Shown one piece after another: positions 25,215 through 34,867 of a stretch of 64,000 bases of DNA (positions within the stretch are counted from its first letter, which is position 1; each line of letters begins with the position of its first letter). The DNA lies in contig JBCCKF010000013.1 in NCBI GenBank assembly GCA_039027435.1, positions 1 to 64,000 on the forward strand, given 5' to 3'. Both the position numbers and the translations under genes were made by a program. Source of the DNA: CALBPI01 sp039027435. Its GTDB lineage: Bacteria; Pseudomonadota; Gammaproteobacteria; Steroidobacterales; Woeseiaceae. The notes beneath the pieces were generated by a model. It did no database searches. It was not told the DNA's origin and was given only the letters and a program-made list of their open reading frames with translations.

Positions 25215-28200
25215 CTAATCGAGACTGAGTAGACTCGCGTTGCCTCCGACCGCAGCAGTGTTGTTGCTGACCGCGTACTCCGTCGCGAACCGGGTGAGGT
25301 AATTGGGGCCACCCGCTTTGGGACCCGTCCCCGACAAACCAAGACCGCCAAACGGCTGCACGCCGACCACGGCACCTACCATGTTGCGATTGATGTAGAC
25401 GTTGCCCGCACGGATGCGACGCGCTAACTGACCGGCTCGACCGTCGATCCGTGTATGTACGCCGAAGGTCAAACCGTAGCCGCTGTGATTGATCTCATCG
25501 ACCAATGCATCCAGCTCGCTGCCCTTGAAGCGATACAGATGCACGATCGGTCCGAAGACCTCACGCTCCAGCGCGCTCATCGCATCGATTTCGATCAGCG
25601 TTGGCGCGAAGAACACGCCGGCCTCCGTCGACTGGGGCAATTCGCACTGATGCAGGACGGTTTGCTGTTCGCGCATGCGCGCGACGTGCGCCTCCAACAC
25701 CGCACGTGCTGACTCGTCGATAACCGGACCGACATCGGTTCGAGGGTTCGCAGGGTCGCCGATCGCAAACTCATCCATGGCGCCCTTCAACAACTCGATT
25801 ACCCGCGGTGCAATGTCTTCTTGAACACACAATATCCGCAGTGCGCTGCAGCGCTGTCCGGCGGAGTTGAACCCCGACTGAACAGCATCCAGCACCACCT
25901 GTTCGGGCAGCGCGCTGGAGTCAACGATCATTGCATTCTGGCCACCGGTCTCGGCGATAAGGGTGCCGATTTGTCCCTCGCGTGCCGCCAACGTGCGATT
26001 GATTACCTGCGCTGTTTCCGTGCTCCCTGTGAACGCAACGCCCGCTACCCGCGGGTCCGCAATGGTCGGCGCAGCGGCACTGCCCCCCTCACCCGGCAAG
26101 AAGTGCAAAGCGCTAGCGGGCACACCGGACTGCCACAGAAGTTCGCAGGCCCGATGGGCGATGATGCTTGTCTGCTCTGCGGGTTTGGCGATCACGCTAT
26201 TGCCAGCAGCCAGCGCAGCAACGACCTGACCTGTGAAGATCGCGAGCGGGAAATTCCACGGGCTGACACAAACGAACACACCCCGCCCGCGAAGCCCATA
26301 TACATTGCGCTCACCGGTTGGACCCGGCAACTCTTGTGGCTCAGTAAACCGGGCGCGTGCCTGCGCTGCGTAATAGCGCAGGAAATCGACCGCCTCGCGA
26401 ACCTCCGCGATCGCATCGGGCAAGGTCTTGCCCGCCTCACGGATACACAGCGTGCACAGCTCAGAGAGGTGTTGCTCGTAGGCATCGGCGGCAGCCTCGA
26501 GAATGTCGGCACGCTGCGTCGCGGGTGTCGCATCCCACGCCGCAAAGCCTTTTGCAGCCGCATCCACTGCGGCTTTCGGTATATCGCCACTCGCGAAGGC
26601 GACATCGCCAATGGTCTCATTGGCATCAAAGGGGTTTACGCTCTGGTTTTCCGCACCTTCAACCGATCGACCGTCGATCACCGGACCGACCGAGTAAGAC
26701 TGTTGCGCATGCGATGCCATCGCGTCGTACAACGCCGCTGCCGTGGTTCGATCCGGGAGATTCACACCCGAAGAATTCCGGCGCTCGTCACCAAATAACT
26801 CGGCAGGCAGCACGATCTTTTCATGCGGTATTCGATCGAGCGACAGGACCTCCTGAATCGGGTCAGCGACGATCTCATCGATCGACTCATTCGGATCAAC
26901 AATCTGGTTGACGAAGCTCGTATTCGCGCCGTTTTCCAACAGGCGCCGAACCAGATAAGGCAACAGGTCTTCGTGACTGCCAACGGGCGCATAGACGCGG
27001 CACTGGCGGTCATAGCGATCCCGGTCGATGACCGCAGAGTACAACTCCTCGCCCATCCCATGCAGTCGCTGGAACTCGTAGTCACGGCGGCTGCCGGCAT
27101 GGTGGAACACGTAGGCGAGCGTGTGCGCGTTGTGGGTCGCAAACTGCGGATAGATAGCGTCGCCAGCATCCAGCATGGCGCGTGCACAGGCGAGGTAACT
27201 CACATCGGTATTCACCTTGCGTGTGAATACCGGGTAGCCGGCAAGCCCAAGTTCCTGAGCATGCTTGATCTCGGTGTCCCAGTACGCGCCTTTCACGAGG
27301 CGAACAGGAATCCTGCGACCGACATCGCGTGAGAGTGCTGCCAGCCACTCTATCACCGCGAGGCCGCGCTTCTGGTAGGCCTGAACCGCAAGGCCTAGCC
27401 CTTCATAACCTTCAAGCGACGGATCGCGGAACACCGCACCAAAGATGTCCAGAGAGAGCTGCAATCGATCAGCTTCCTCAGCGTCCATCGTGAGGCCGAT
27501 GCCGACATCACGTGCCCGCTGCGCGAGCGCCAGGAGCTGCGGCGCCAATTCGTCCATCGCTTGTTGCCGGCGTGCGAACTCGTATCGAGGGTGAAGTGCC
27601 GATAGCTTCACGCTGATGCTGTGCGTGCTGAAGATATCGTCGCCGGAAGGTGCACTGCCAATCGCGTCGATTGCGGCCGCATACGCCTCGAAGTAACGCT
27701 GGGCATCCGTCCGAGTGAGCGCTGCTTCGCCGAGCATGTCGAAACTGTAGCGATAGTGCTTGTTCTCGCCTTTTCCGGCGCGCTTGATGGCGGCGTCGAT
27801 ATCGCGCCCCATCACGAACTGGTGCCCCATCACCTTCATCGCCTGTCGCATTGCACTGCGAACGACTGGCTCGCCAGCACGGCTGACCAACCGACGGAAC
27901 AACTCACGCGGATTGCGCTGGTGCGCCTCATCCAACGTCAGCATCTTGCCGGTTAGCATCAAGCCCCAGGTACTGGCGTTTACAAACAGTGATTCGCTGG
28001 AGCCAAGATGCGAAGACCAGTCGGCGGCAGTGATCTTGTCGGCAATCAACGCGTCCGCCGTATCGGCATCCGGAATGCGGAGCAACGCCTCAGCAATGCA
28101 CATGAGCATGATCCCTTCCTGACTCGAGAGGTCATACTTCTGTAGGAACGCCTCGATGCCACTGCGATCCTCATTCTGTTTGCGGACATGCTCGACCAGG

Positions 28201-28397
28201 CTGTGCGCCGTCTTGTAAACGCTCGCGCGCTCGGACTCGGACTCGCTGGCGATCGCCAACAGGCGTGTCACGAGAGCGGTCTCATCGGCAAGGTATTCAC
28301 CGCCCAGACTCGCAGTGTCGCCAGACCGGGTGTAGTCGGCTTCAAACCTCTGGCGCTTGCTGGCGGCTGAGTCTTGAGTTTGACGGGCGGTCACCAT
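25215..28397 (-). CDS. putA: Bifunctional proline dehydrogenase / P5C dehydrogenase (short PutA)
   Basis: PutA (1060 residues) oxidises proline to glutamate in two steps: FAD-dependent proline dehydrogenase (about 175-480, with RLVKGAYWDTEIKHAQELG), then NAD-dependent pyrroline-5-carboxylate dehydrogenase (about 560-1040, with FTGSTETAQVIN, LIAETGGQN and the catalytic Cys in NSAGQRCSALR). It lacks the N-terminal ribbon-helix-helix DNA-binding domain of E. coli PutA (1320 residues) and the C-terminal extension, so it is a minimal type-A enzyme that does not repress its own gene. GGAG lies 7 bases before the ATG. Confidence 0.98.
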   Translation of the reverse strand: MVTARQTQDSAASKRQRFEADYTRSGDTASLGGEYLADETALVTRLLAIASESESERASVYKTAHSLVEHVRKQNEDRSGIEAFLQKYDLSSQEGIMLMCIAEALLRIPDADTADALIADKITAADWSSHLGSSESLFVNASTWGLMLTGKMLTLDEAHQRNPRELFRRLVSRAGEPVVRSAMRQAMKVMGHQFVMGRDIDAAIKRAGKGENKHYRYSFDMLGEAALTRTDAQRYFEAYAAAIDAIGSAPSGDDIFSTHSISVKLSALHPRYEFARRQQAMDELAPQLLALAQRARDVGIGLTMDAEEADRLQLSLDIFGAVFRDPSLEGYEGLGLAVQAYQKRGLAVIEWLAALSRDVGRRIPVRLVKGAYWDTEIKHAQELGLAGYPVFTRKVNTDVSYLACARAMLDAGDAIYPQFATHNAHTLAYVFHHAGSRRDYEFQRLHGMGEELYSAVIDRDRYDRQCRVYAPVGSHEDLLPYLVRRLLENGANTSFVNQIVDPNESIDEIVADPIQEVLSLDRIPHEKIVLPAELFGDERRNSSGVNLPDRTTAAALYDAMASHAQQSYSVGPVIDGRSVEGAENQSVNPFDANETIGDVAFASGDIPKAAVDAAAKGFAAWDATPATQRADILEAAADAYEQHLSELCTLCIREAGKTLPDAIAEVREAVDFLRYYAAQARARFTEPQELPGPTGERNVYGLRGRGVFVCVSPWNFPLAIFTGQVVAALAAGNSVIAKPAEQTSIIAHRACELLWQSGVPASALHFLPGEGGSAAAPTIADPRVAGVAFTGSTETAQVINRTLAAREGQIGTLIAETGGQNAMIVDSSALPEQVVLDAVQSGFNSAGQRCSALRILCVQEDIAPRVIELLKGAMDEFAIGDPANPRTDVGPVIDESARAVLEAHVARMREQQTVLHQCELPQSTEAGVFFAPTLIEIDAMSALEREVFGPIVHLYRFKGSELDALVDEINHSGYGLTFGVHTRIDGRAGQLARRIRAGNVYINRNMVGAVVGVQPFGGLGLSGTGPKAGGPNYLTRFATEYAVSNNTAAVGGNASLLSLD

Positions 28398-28426
28398 GAT
28401 TGCACTCCACGACGATGGCGAAAGGT

Positions 28427-28444
28427 CTGCCGTAAGGTCGGCAG
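28427..28444. promoter_or_regulatory. Inverted repeat at the putA transcription start, candidate operator
   Basis: CTGCCG-TAAGGT-CGGCAG, perfect 6-bp arms, directly downstream of the putA -10 element and 30 bases before the ATG. Since this PutA has no DNA-binding domain, the site would serve a separate regulator, or act as a leader hairpin. Confidence 0.45.
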
Positions 28445-28450
28445 CCCGTA

Positions 28451-28456
28451 ATTATA
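28451..28456 (-). promoter_or_regulatory. putA -10 element
   Basis: A perfect TATAAT on the minus strand, about 54 bases before the putA ATG. No good -35 is visible at 16-18 bases, so an activator may be needed. Confidence 0.5.
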
Positions 28457-28474
28457 GCGCGCTTTTGCGAGCAC

Positions 28475-28861
28475 TCAGTCCTGCGTGTCTTTCCACTCGC
28501 GCAGTCTGCGACGCGTGTGTTTGTCCGGCCTGCCCGGCGTTTGCGGCATCGACAAGCGATCGCGACTCAGAGCGTTGGCCAGCGCCTCACGAGCCGCCTG
28601 GCTTTCTTCTGACTCAACATAACAGGCGCGGGCTTCCGGGGCTGGCCCTCGGCGCGGGGGGATTCCGAGCACAGTCACATGCCACGTATATCGCCCACGT
28701 GTGATCGCCAGCTCATCACCGATCCGCACCGGCTGGGCCGGTTTGGCGCGCTCACCCAAACGCGTCACATGCCCACCGGTGACGGCCGCGCTCGCCTGGC
28801 CTCGCGTCTTGAAGAATCGAGTGAAGAACAGCCATTTATCGATGCGAAGCGTATCGGCCAT
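28475..28861 (-). CDS. hslR: Hsp15-type S4-domain RNA-binding protein
   Basis: Start at ATG 28861 (128 residues; E. coli Hsp15 is 133), preceded by AGGA; the longer frame to 28948 lacks a good site. The S4 domain spans about 3-65 (LRIDKWLFFTRFFKTRGQAS, GGHVTRLGERAKPAQPVRIG). The C-terminus is basic (GRPDKHTRRRLREWK). Hsp15 binds free 50S subunits carrying a nascent chain and helps recycle stalled ribosomes. It is divergent from kbl; the starts are 67 bases apart. Confidence 0.93.
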   Translation of the reverse strand: MADTLRIDKWLFFTRFFKTRGQASAAVTGGHVTRLGERAKPAQPVRIGDELAITRGRYTWHVTVLGIPPRRGPAPEARACYVESEESQAAREALANALSRDRLSMPQTPGRPDKHTRRRLREWKDTQD

Positions 28862-28877
28862 GAATGGTTTCCTGAGA

Positions 28878-28883
28878 TATAAT
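28878..28883 (+). promoter_or_regulatory. kbl-tdh -10 element
   Basis: A perfect TATAAT, 45 bases before the kbl GTG. The hexamer 17 bases upstream (CGGCCA) matches a -35 at only 3 positions. Confidence 0.5.
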
Positions 28884-28915
28884 TCGCCGAGTCGAGCCAA
28901 CCGGCCGGACGCGAC

Positions 28916-28920
28916 AGGAG
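28916..28920 (+). promoter_or_regulatory. Ribosome binding site deciding the kbl GTG start
   Basis: AGGAG, 8 bases before GTG 28929. The ATG immediately after the site (28921) is in the wrong frame. Confidence 0.75.
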
Positions 28921-28928
28921 ATGATAAC

Positions 28929-30134
28929 GTGACCCAGCGCTTCCTCAAGCAACTTGCCTCCGATACCGAGGCGCTCCGCGATCAAGGCTTGTTCAAGACC
29001 GAAAGACGCATCTCCAGCCCACAAGAAGGCAGTGTTGATGTGGACGGACTCGGACATGAGGTGATCAATCTCTGCGCGAACAACTATCTGGGGCTCGCGA
29101 ATCACCCGGATGTTGTCGCTGCCGCACATCGTGCACTGGACGATCATGGCTTCGGCATGGCCAGCGTGCGCTTCATCTGCGGCACACAGACGGTTCACAC
29201 AGAACTTGAGCGTCGCATTAGCGAGTTTCTCGGCACCGAGGACACGATCCTCTACCCCTCTTGCTTTGATGCGAACGGTGGCCTGTTCGAGACCATCCTC
29301 ACCGCGGAAGATGCGGTGATCAGCGATGCACTGAACCATGCCTCGATCATCGACGGTATTCGTCTGTCGAAAGCGCAGCGCTACCGCTATCAGCACAACG
29401 ATATGGCTGATCTGAAATCCAAGCTGGTCGAAGCGAGCGACGCCCGCATGCGGCTGATCGCCACTGATGGCGTGTTCTCAATGGACGGCACTATCGCCGA
29501 CTTGCCAGCGATCGTAGATCTCGCCAAGCGCTATAACGCACTGACCTTCATGGACGATTGCCATGGGACCGGCTTCCTGGGCGCACAGGGCCGCGGCACC
29601 CACGAACATCACGACCTGATCGGTAAGGTCGACATCATCACAGGCACCCTCGGTAAGGCGCTGGGCGGCGCGTCCGGTGGCTACACCAGCGGGCGCAAGG
29701 AAATTATCGGCTGGTTGCGTCAGCGCTCCCGCCCTTACCTGTTCTCCAACACATTAGCGCCCACCATTGCCGCGGCTTCGATCGCCGTTCTCGATCTTCT
29801 GCAAAGCGATGGCAAGCTGCGTGATCGGCTATGGCGAAACACACGGTACTTCCGCGATGCAATGACCCGGCTCGGATTCGAATTGAAGCCCGGCGAGCAT
29901 CCGATCATCCCGGTGATGCTTGGCGACGCAAAACTCGCCACGGACATGGCGGATGCGCTGCTTGAAGAGGGCGTGTATGTCGTTGGCTTTGCCTACCCGG
30001 TCGTACCCAAAGGCGAGGCGAGAATCCGCACACAGATGTCTGCTGCTCACTCGATCGAGGAACTCGACCGTGCGATTGCCGCTTTTGAAACGGTAGGCAA
30101 GCGGTTCGGCGTTATCGGTCGCGATGCGGCATGA
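28929..30134 (+). CDS. kbl: Glycine C-acetyltransferase (2-amino-3-ketobutyrate CoA ligase)
   Basis: Kbl (401 residues from GTG 28929; E. coli 398) cleaves 2-amino-3-ketobutyrate with CoA into glycine and acetyl-CoA, the second step of threonine degradation. It is a PLP alpha-oxoamine synthase: CANNYLGLANHP near 45, the His/Asp segments DALNHASIIDG and FMDDCHGTGFLG, and the PLP Lys in GTLGKALGGASGGYTSG near 244. An in-frame ATG at 28701 lies within the divergent hslR and is not used. Its stop overlaps the tdh start by 4 bases. Confidence 0.97.
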   Translation: MTQRFLKQLASDTEALRDQGLFKTERRISSPQEGSVDVDGLGHEVINLCANNYLGLANHPDVVAAAHRALDDHGFGMASVRFICGTQTVHTELERRISEFLGTEDTILYPSCFDANGGLFETILTAEDAVISDALNHASIIDGIRLSKAQRYRYQHNDMADLKSKLVEASDARMRLIATDGVFSMDGTIADLPAIVDLAKRYNALTFMDDCHGTGFLGAQGRGTHEHHDLIGKVDIITGTLGKALGGASGGYTSGRKEIIGWLRQRSRPYLFSNTLAPTIAAASIAVLDLLQSDGKLRDRLWRNTRYFRDAMTRLGFELKPGEHPIIPVMLGDAKLATDMADALLEEGVYVVGFAYPVVPKGEARIRTQMSAAHSIEELDRAIAAFETVGKRFGVIGRDAA

Positions 30135-31159
30135 AAGCACTGACCAAGAAACATGCCGAACCCGGCATCTGGTTAGAAGACATCCCGGAGCCGACCATCG
30201 GCCCGAACGATGTGCTGATCAAAGTTCAGCGGACTGCCATCTGCGGGACGGATATCCACATTTACCGCTGGGATGATTGGGCACGCGCTACGATCCCGGT
30301 ACCGATGGCGGTCGGTCATGAGTTCTCTGGAGAAATCGTTGAGCTCGGCAGCGAAGTCTATGGCCTTGAAGTCGGCGGTCGGGTCTCTGCCGAAGGGCAC
30401 ATCACCTGCGGCGTTTGCCGCAACTGCCGGGCAGGTCGCCGACACCTGTGCATCAACACCGTGGGTATCGGCGTCAATCGACCTGGCGCTTTCGCCGAGT
30501 ACATCGCGGTACCGGCCGCCAACGTGTTTCCGTTGCCGGACGACATCAGCGACGACATGGCCTCGATCCTCGACCCGTTTGGCAACGCAACGCACACGGC
30601 ATTGTCTTTCGACCTGGTCGGTGAGGATGTTCTGATCACGGGTGCTGGCCCAATCGGCATCATGGCCGTGGCCATCGCCCGTTTCGTTGGCGCCCGTCAT
30701 GTGGTCGTTACCGACGTGAACGACTATCGACTCGAACTCGCCAAACGCATGGGCGCGTCGGTCACGGTCAACGTCGCAGAATCGACAATCGATGAGGCCA
30801 TGCAATCACTGGGCATGACCGAGGGTTTTGATGTCGGCATGGAAATGTCCGGCAACGGTACCGCACTGCGAGAACTACTGCGTGTGATGCACCACGGTGG
30901 CAATGTCGCCCTGCTAGGTATCCCTCCGGACGATACTGCGGTCGACTGGAACCAGATCATTTTCAAAGGGCTCCATCTCAAAGGCATCTACGGCCGCGAG
31001 ATGTTTGAGACCTGGTACAAGATGTCCAGCATGCTGCAGAGCGGACTGGACCTCTCGCCGATCATTACGCATCGCTTTCCGTTGGCGGATTACGCAGAGG
31101 CGTTCCGCATTATGGACAGCGGAAAATCCGGCAAGGTGATTCTCGACTGGGCGGCCTGA
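30131..31159 (+). CDS. tdh: L-threonine 3-dehydrogenase
   Basis: Tdh (342 residues) oxidises threonine to 2-amino-3-ketobutyrate with NAD+, feeding Kbl. It is a zinc-dependent medium-chain dehydrogenase: catalytic Cys in TAICGTDIHIYRWD near 38, GHEFSGEIVELG near 63, structural zinc Cys in CGVCRNCRAGRRHLC near 93, and the Rossmann motif GAGPIGIMAVAIA near 171. The 4-base overlap with kbl makes the usual kbl-tdh operon. Convergent with sppA. Confidence 0.98.
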   Translation: MKALTKKHAEPGIWLEDIPEPTIGPNDVLIKVQRTAICGTDIHIYRWDDWARATIPVPMAVGHEFSGEIVELGSEVYGLEVGGRVSAEGHITCGVCRNCRAGRRHLCINTVGIGVNRPGAFAEYIAVPAANVFPLPDDISDDMASILDPFGNATHTALSFDLVGEDVLITGAGPIGIMAVAIARFVGARHVVVTDVNDYRLELAKRMGASVTVNVAESTIDEAMQSLGMTEGFDVGMEMSGNGTALRELLRVMHHGGNVALLGIPPDDTAVDWNQIIFKGLHLKGIYGREMFETWYKMSSMLQSGLDLSPIITHRFPLADYAEAFRIMDSGKSGKVILDWAA

Positions 31160-31178
31160 GCCACCCAGTCGATAGTGA

Positions 31179-33035
31179 TTATTGAATGGTGCAGAAGCAC
31201 TCGGCGTAGCGGTACATCGGGTCGTTGAAGCGCGCAAAGTCCTGATACACGTCTTCGACGATTCTTCCGACTTCCGACATGCCTTCGCGACGCTTCAGCA
31301 ATGGGCCGAGATCGATGCCGAGCTTCCCGCCGGTAGCAAACAAACTCATCAATAACTGCTGCTCTTCGGAGAGCTGGGGTTCAATGAAACGGGTGCTGTA
31401 CGCGCCGTCACTCAGCGATGCAGACTCAGCGGCGATCGCGATTGCATCTTCGAGCGTTCCGATGCTATCCACCAGTCCATACTTCAATGCCGTAGGCCCG
31501 ATCCACACCTGGCCCTGGGCAACTTCGTCGACCGCATCGAATTCCATGTTCCGGAATGAGGCGACTTTACCAACAAACTCGCGGTACCCGTGCTCGATAT
31601 TTTGTTGCAGTACGTCACGCACCTGCGGATCGATCGCACGATCGGTCCGTAGCGCACCCGCAATCCGTGTCGTGCCCACTCCGTCCGTGTACAGCCCTAG
31701 CCGAGCAAACGACTCTTCGAACGTCGGGAACATCGCAAAGATCCCGATGGAACCCGTGATCGTGTTTTCCTGTGCGACGATGTGATCCGCCGCCATCGAG
31801 ATCCAATAACCGCCCGACGCAGCAACGCCACCCATCGAGGCAATAATCGGCTTGCCTGCTTTCTGGATGTTCTGGATTTCGTCCGATATCACCTCGGAAG
31901 CAAACGCACTGCCACCACCCGAATCGACTCTGAGTACAACCGCCTTCACATCATCATCAAGGCGCGCTTTACGCAGGAGTCTTGCCGTCGAGTCACCGCC
32001 GATCATGCCCGGAGGTGCCGAGCCATCGACAATACTGCCGGAAGCCACGACAACAGCCACGACATCATTCGCTTCAATAGAAGGCTCGAGCATCCGCTTG
32101 GCATTCAGGTATGCACGGTAGCCGACCTGATTAAACGTGCCCGGGCTGTTGGCGTCCTCGCCGACCAGGTCGATCATTCTTTCACGCACGGCACTCGAAG
32201 ACGCGAGCTCGTCTACCAGACCATTTGCCAAAGCAAACTCGGAGAAGTTACCTCCGGATTTCCGAAGCTCATCGGCAATATTGTCAGCCATGTTCTGGAT
32301 CGTGTCGGGCTCCAGTTCGCGCTGCGCTGTGATGTCGCTCTTGTAGTTTGTCCAAAGTGCATCGAGCAAGCGAACTCGCTGCCCGCGGTCTTCGTCGGAC
32401 ATGCTGGTGCGCGTATAGGGTTCGATAAAACTCTTATGCGTACCCACTTTGAAGATGTTCCAGGTGATTGAAAGCTTCTCGATCACTTCCGCGTAGTAGG
32501 TTCGGTACGTGCCGTACCCGTCAGCAATAACAACCCCACTAGGATCGAGGATTACCTCATCGGCATGCGAAGCGAGGTAGAAACCGCCCTGGGAATAGTA
32601 GGCGCCGAACGAGAGAATCTTCTTACCACTCTCTTTGAAGCGAGTCAGCGCATCACCAACCTCACGCAGCTTGGTGAGCTCTCCACCGCCCAATACATCT
32701 GCGCGCAGATAGATCATTTCGATGGCATCATCGTTCGCGGCAAGGTCGATCGCATCGACAAGATCACGCACCAGCACTTCAGCAATTGTATCGCCGGTGA
32801 CTTCCGCAATCGCACGATCCAATGGTGTGCCCGACAACTGCTCCGTTAGCACACCAGCTGGCGCAACCACCAACGCTGCACGTTCCGGCAAAACAATATC
32901 CGACGGTGTAACCACACGAATGAATATCGAAAACAGCACCAGCAGCAATACGAGATGCAACAGTTTCCGAAAGCCATTGATCAGGCTCCAGATACCGCCG
33001 AGCAGGCGAAACAACAGGTTGGGTTTGTCAGACAT
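31179..33035 (-). CDS. sppA: Signal peptide peptidase SppA, long (67K) type
   Basis: Protein of 618 residues, an inner-membrane protease that degrades signal peptides left after secretion. One N-terminal transmembrane helix (about 25-43) is followed by two tandem S49 peptidase domains. The catalytic Lys is in VGTHKSFIEPYTR (near 201) in the first domain and the Ser in GGVAASGGYWIS (near 402) in the second, the split dyad of the E. coli enzyme. It follows the TRAP genes on the same strand after 70 bases. Confidence 0.96.
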   Translation of the reverse strand: MSDKPNLLFRLLGGIWSLINGFRKLLHLVLLLVLFSIFIRVVTPSDIVLPERAALVVAPAGVLTEQLSGTPLDRAIAEVTGDTIAEVLVRDLVDAIDLAANDDAIEMIYLRADVLGGGELTKLREVGDALTRFKESGKKILSFGAYYSQGGFYLASHADEVILDPSGVVIADGYGTYRTYYAEVIEKLSITWNIFKVGTHKSFIEPYTRTSMSDEDRGQRVRLLDALWTNYKSDITAQRELEPDTIQNMADNIADELRKSGGNFSEFALANGLVDELASSSAVRERMIDLVGEDANSPGTFNQVGYRAYLNAKRMLEPSIEANDVVAVVVASGSIVDGSAPPGMIGGDSTARLLRKARLDDDVKAVVLRVDSGGGSAFASEVISDEIQNIQKAGKPIIASMGGVAASGGYWISMAADHIVAQENTITGSIGIFAMFPTFEESFARLGLYTDGVGTTRIAGALRTDRAIDPQVRDVLQQNIEHGYREFVGKVASFRNMEFDAVDEVAQGQVWIGPTALKYGLVDSIGTLEDAIAIAAESASLSDGAYSTRFIEPQLSEEQQLLMSLFATGGKLGIDLGPLLKRREGMSEVGRIVEDVYQDFARFNDPMYRYAECFCTIQ

Positions 33036-33105
33036 AACGCAATCCGGATTGAACGAGAGAGAAGGACCAGAAGACTACCTGAATCCAGGCAATCGCGTGT
33101 AGCTG

Positions 33106-34359
33106 TTACACAAGTACCATCGACAGCTGGGGCCAGAACGTGATGACAACCACGGAGAGCAATAGAATCAGCAGAAACGGGAACGTGGCGCTGTAGACCT
33201 CAGTGATCGGTCGCTCAAAGCGATAGCTCGCGATAAACAGATTCAGCCCGACAGGTGGCGTCAGATAACCGAGCTGCATCGCCGACAAGAACACCATACC
33301 GAGATGCACAGGATCGACGTTGTATTGCGCCGCCACAGGAAGAATCAGCGGCACGACGAGAACGAGCGCTGAGAAGATATCCAGAATCGCACCAAGCACC
33401 AACAGGAATAGCAGCAGCAGGATGAGAAAACTCGTTTGCGTGTCGACGAAGCCACTGACCCAACCAAGGAGTTTCTGAGGCACGCCGGTGTCGATCATGA
33501 TGTTGGTGGAAGCGAGCGACATGCCGAGGATAACGAGGATGCCGCCGACCAACAGCATCGACTCGCGCATGAGCTCCGGGAGCTGCTTGAAGGTGATTTC
33601 GCGCAGCACGATTACCTCGACGATCAACGCGTAGAGTGCAGTGACCGCAGCCGCTTCCGACACCGCAAAGTAACCTGAGTAGATACCGCCCAAGACCACA
33701 ATCGGTAATGGCAGCTCCCATTTGCTTTCCCAAAGCGCGCTGCCGACGGTCTTCCAGGAGAATCGCTTAAGGGTCTGCTTCTGACCGCGATTCACCCACA
33801 GGCACCACCCTGCGAGCATGGCGAGCATCAGCATCCCAGGCAGCACGCCGGCGCGAAACAGTGTGTCGATGGAAATACCGGCAACGATGCCGTAAAGAAT
33901 CAAGGGGAGCGACGGTGCGAACAACAGACCGAGAGACCCGGCTGAAGTCACCAGGCCCAGATTGAATTTCGGCTCGTAGCCCGACTGCTTCAGTGCCGGA
34001 TACAAAATGGCACCGAGCGCGATGATCGTGACGCCCGATGCACCAGTGAATGCTGTAAAGAACGCGCAGGCAGCCAACGAGACGATGGCGAGCCCCCCTG
34101 GCATCCAACCCAGTAACGCATCCGTCAGGCGAACCAATCGACTGGGTGCTTTGCTTGCGCTCAGCAAGTAGCCTGCGAAGGTGAATAAGGGGATCGCCAA
34201 CAGAACCGGCATCTCCGCAATCGAGAAAAACTCGATCGCAAGAGCGGACAGTTCGATGTCTTCGCGGTAGTAGGAGAACAACGCACTCGCGGCGATCAGC
34301 GCGAACAGTGGCGCGCCGAAGATGGCCAGTAGGAGCAGAAGTGCACCGAATACAATCAT
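33106..34359 (-). CDS. dctM: TRAP transporter large permease DctM
   Basis: Protein of 417 residues with about 12 hydrophobic helices, the ion-coupled transport subunit of a tripartite (TRAP) importer. Family segments include PVLLAIPLFTFAGYLL near 52, FTGASGVTIIALGAILYPAL near 88 and MQLGYLTPPVGLNLFIASYR near 358. It uses a sodium or proton gradient to import an organic acid bound by DctP. Its start overlaps the dctQ stop by 4 bases. The substrate cannot be read from sequence. Confidence 0.95.
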   Translation of the reverse strand: MIVFGALLLLLAIFGAPLFALIAASALFSYYREDIELSALAIEFFSIAEMPVLLAIPLFTFAGYLLSASKAPSRLVRLTDALLGWMPGGLAIVSLAACAFFTAFTGASGVTIIALGAILYPALKQSGYEPKFNLGLVTSAGSLGLLFAPSLPLILYGIVAGISIDTLFRAGVLPGMLMLAMLAGWCLWVNRGQKQTLKRFSWKTVGSALWESKWELPLPIVVLGGIYSGYFAVSEAAAVTALYALIVEVIVLREITFKQLPELMRESMLLVGGILVILGMSLASTNIMIDTGVPQKLLGWVSGFVDTQTSFLILLLLFLLVLGAILDIFSALVLVVPLILPVAAQYNVDPVHLGMVFLSAMQLGYLTPPVGLNLFIASYRFERPITEVYSATFPFLLILLLSVVVITFWPQLSMVLV

Positions 34360-34856
34360 GTGTCAGACACCGGCTGCTTCGGCTCCGATCGACGACCGGC
34401 GATATCGAGAATCACGAACACCAAATACCGCCACGACATCAGTGTGAACGCAATCGGCATGATGATCTGGAACCACCAGGCCGGGAGCCCGCCGAGCAGT
34501 TCATCTTCGTACTCGCGCGCTTGCATTACGAAGTCTGCGGCGAACCACGCGACGCACCCGCAGACGAGTGCCGTGAACAGGTTGGTGATCACACGTGTCA
34601 GCCTGCGTCCCCACGCTGGTAGGAACCGGGACATCACATCGATGGCGATGTGCTTATCGGCGCGGCTTGCTGCCACGGCACCTGCGAGCGCCAACCACAA
34701 CACCATGAGACGCAGCGCCTCATCGCCCCAGATCAGTCCAGCATCAAAGAAGTTGCGCAGTACGATCTGACTGCACGCCAGTACGATCATCGCACCCAGC
34801 AACAAGACGAGTACGGCGTCTTCGGCCGCCTTGCCCCAGCGGGCGAGTTGCTTCAT
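34356..34856 (-). CDS. dctQ: TRAP transporter small permease DctQ
   Basis: Protein of 166 residues with four hydrophobic helices (about 13-30, 47-65, 90-112 and 130-150) and the family motif LRLMVLWLALAGAVAASRAD around 44-63. DctQ supports DctM in the inner membrane. It sits 11 bases after dctP and overlaps dctM, so the three are one transcription unit. Confidence 0.93.
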   Translation of the reverse strand: MKQLARWGKAAEDAVLVLLLGAMIVLACSQIVLRNFFDAGLIWGDEALRLMVLWLALAGAVAASRADKHIAIDVMSRFLPAWGRRLTRVITNLFTALVCGCVAWFAADFVMQAREYEDELLGGLPAWWFQIIMPIAFTLMSWRYLVFVILDIAGRRSEPKQPVSDT

Positions 34857-34867
34857 CGAACCGGTCG

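Noticed and set aside
25821..26798. Open frame of 325 codons antisense to putA
   Set aside because: Composition is Arg/Cys/Thr-rich and without domains, while putA on the other strand is full length with all motifs.
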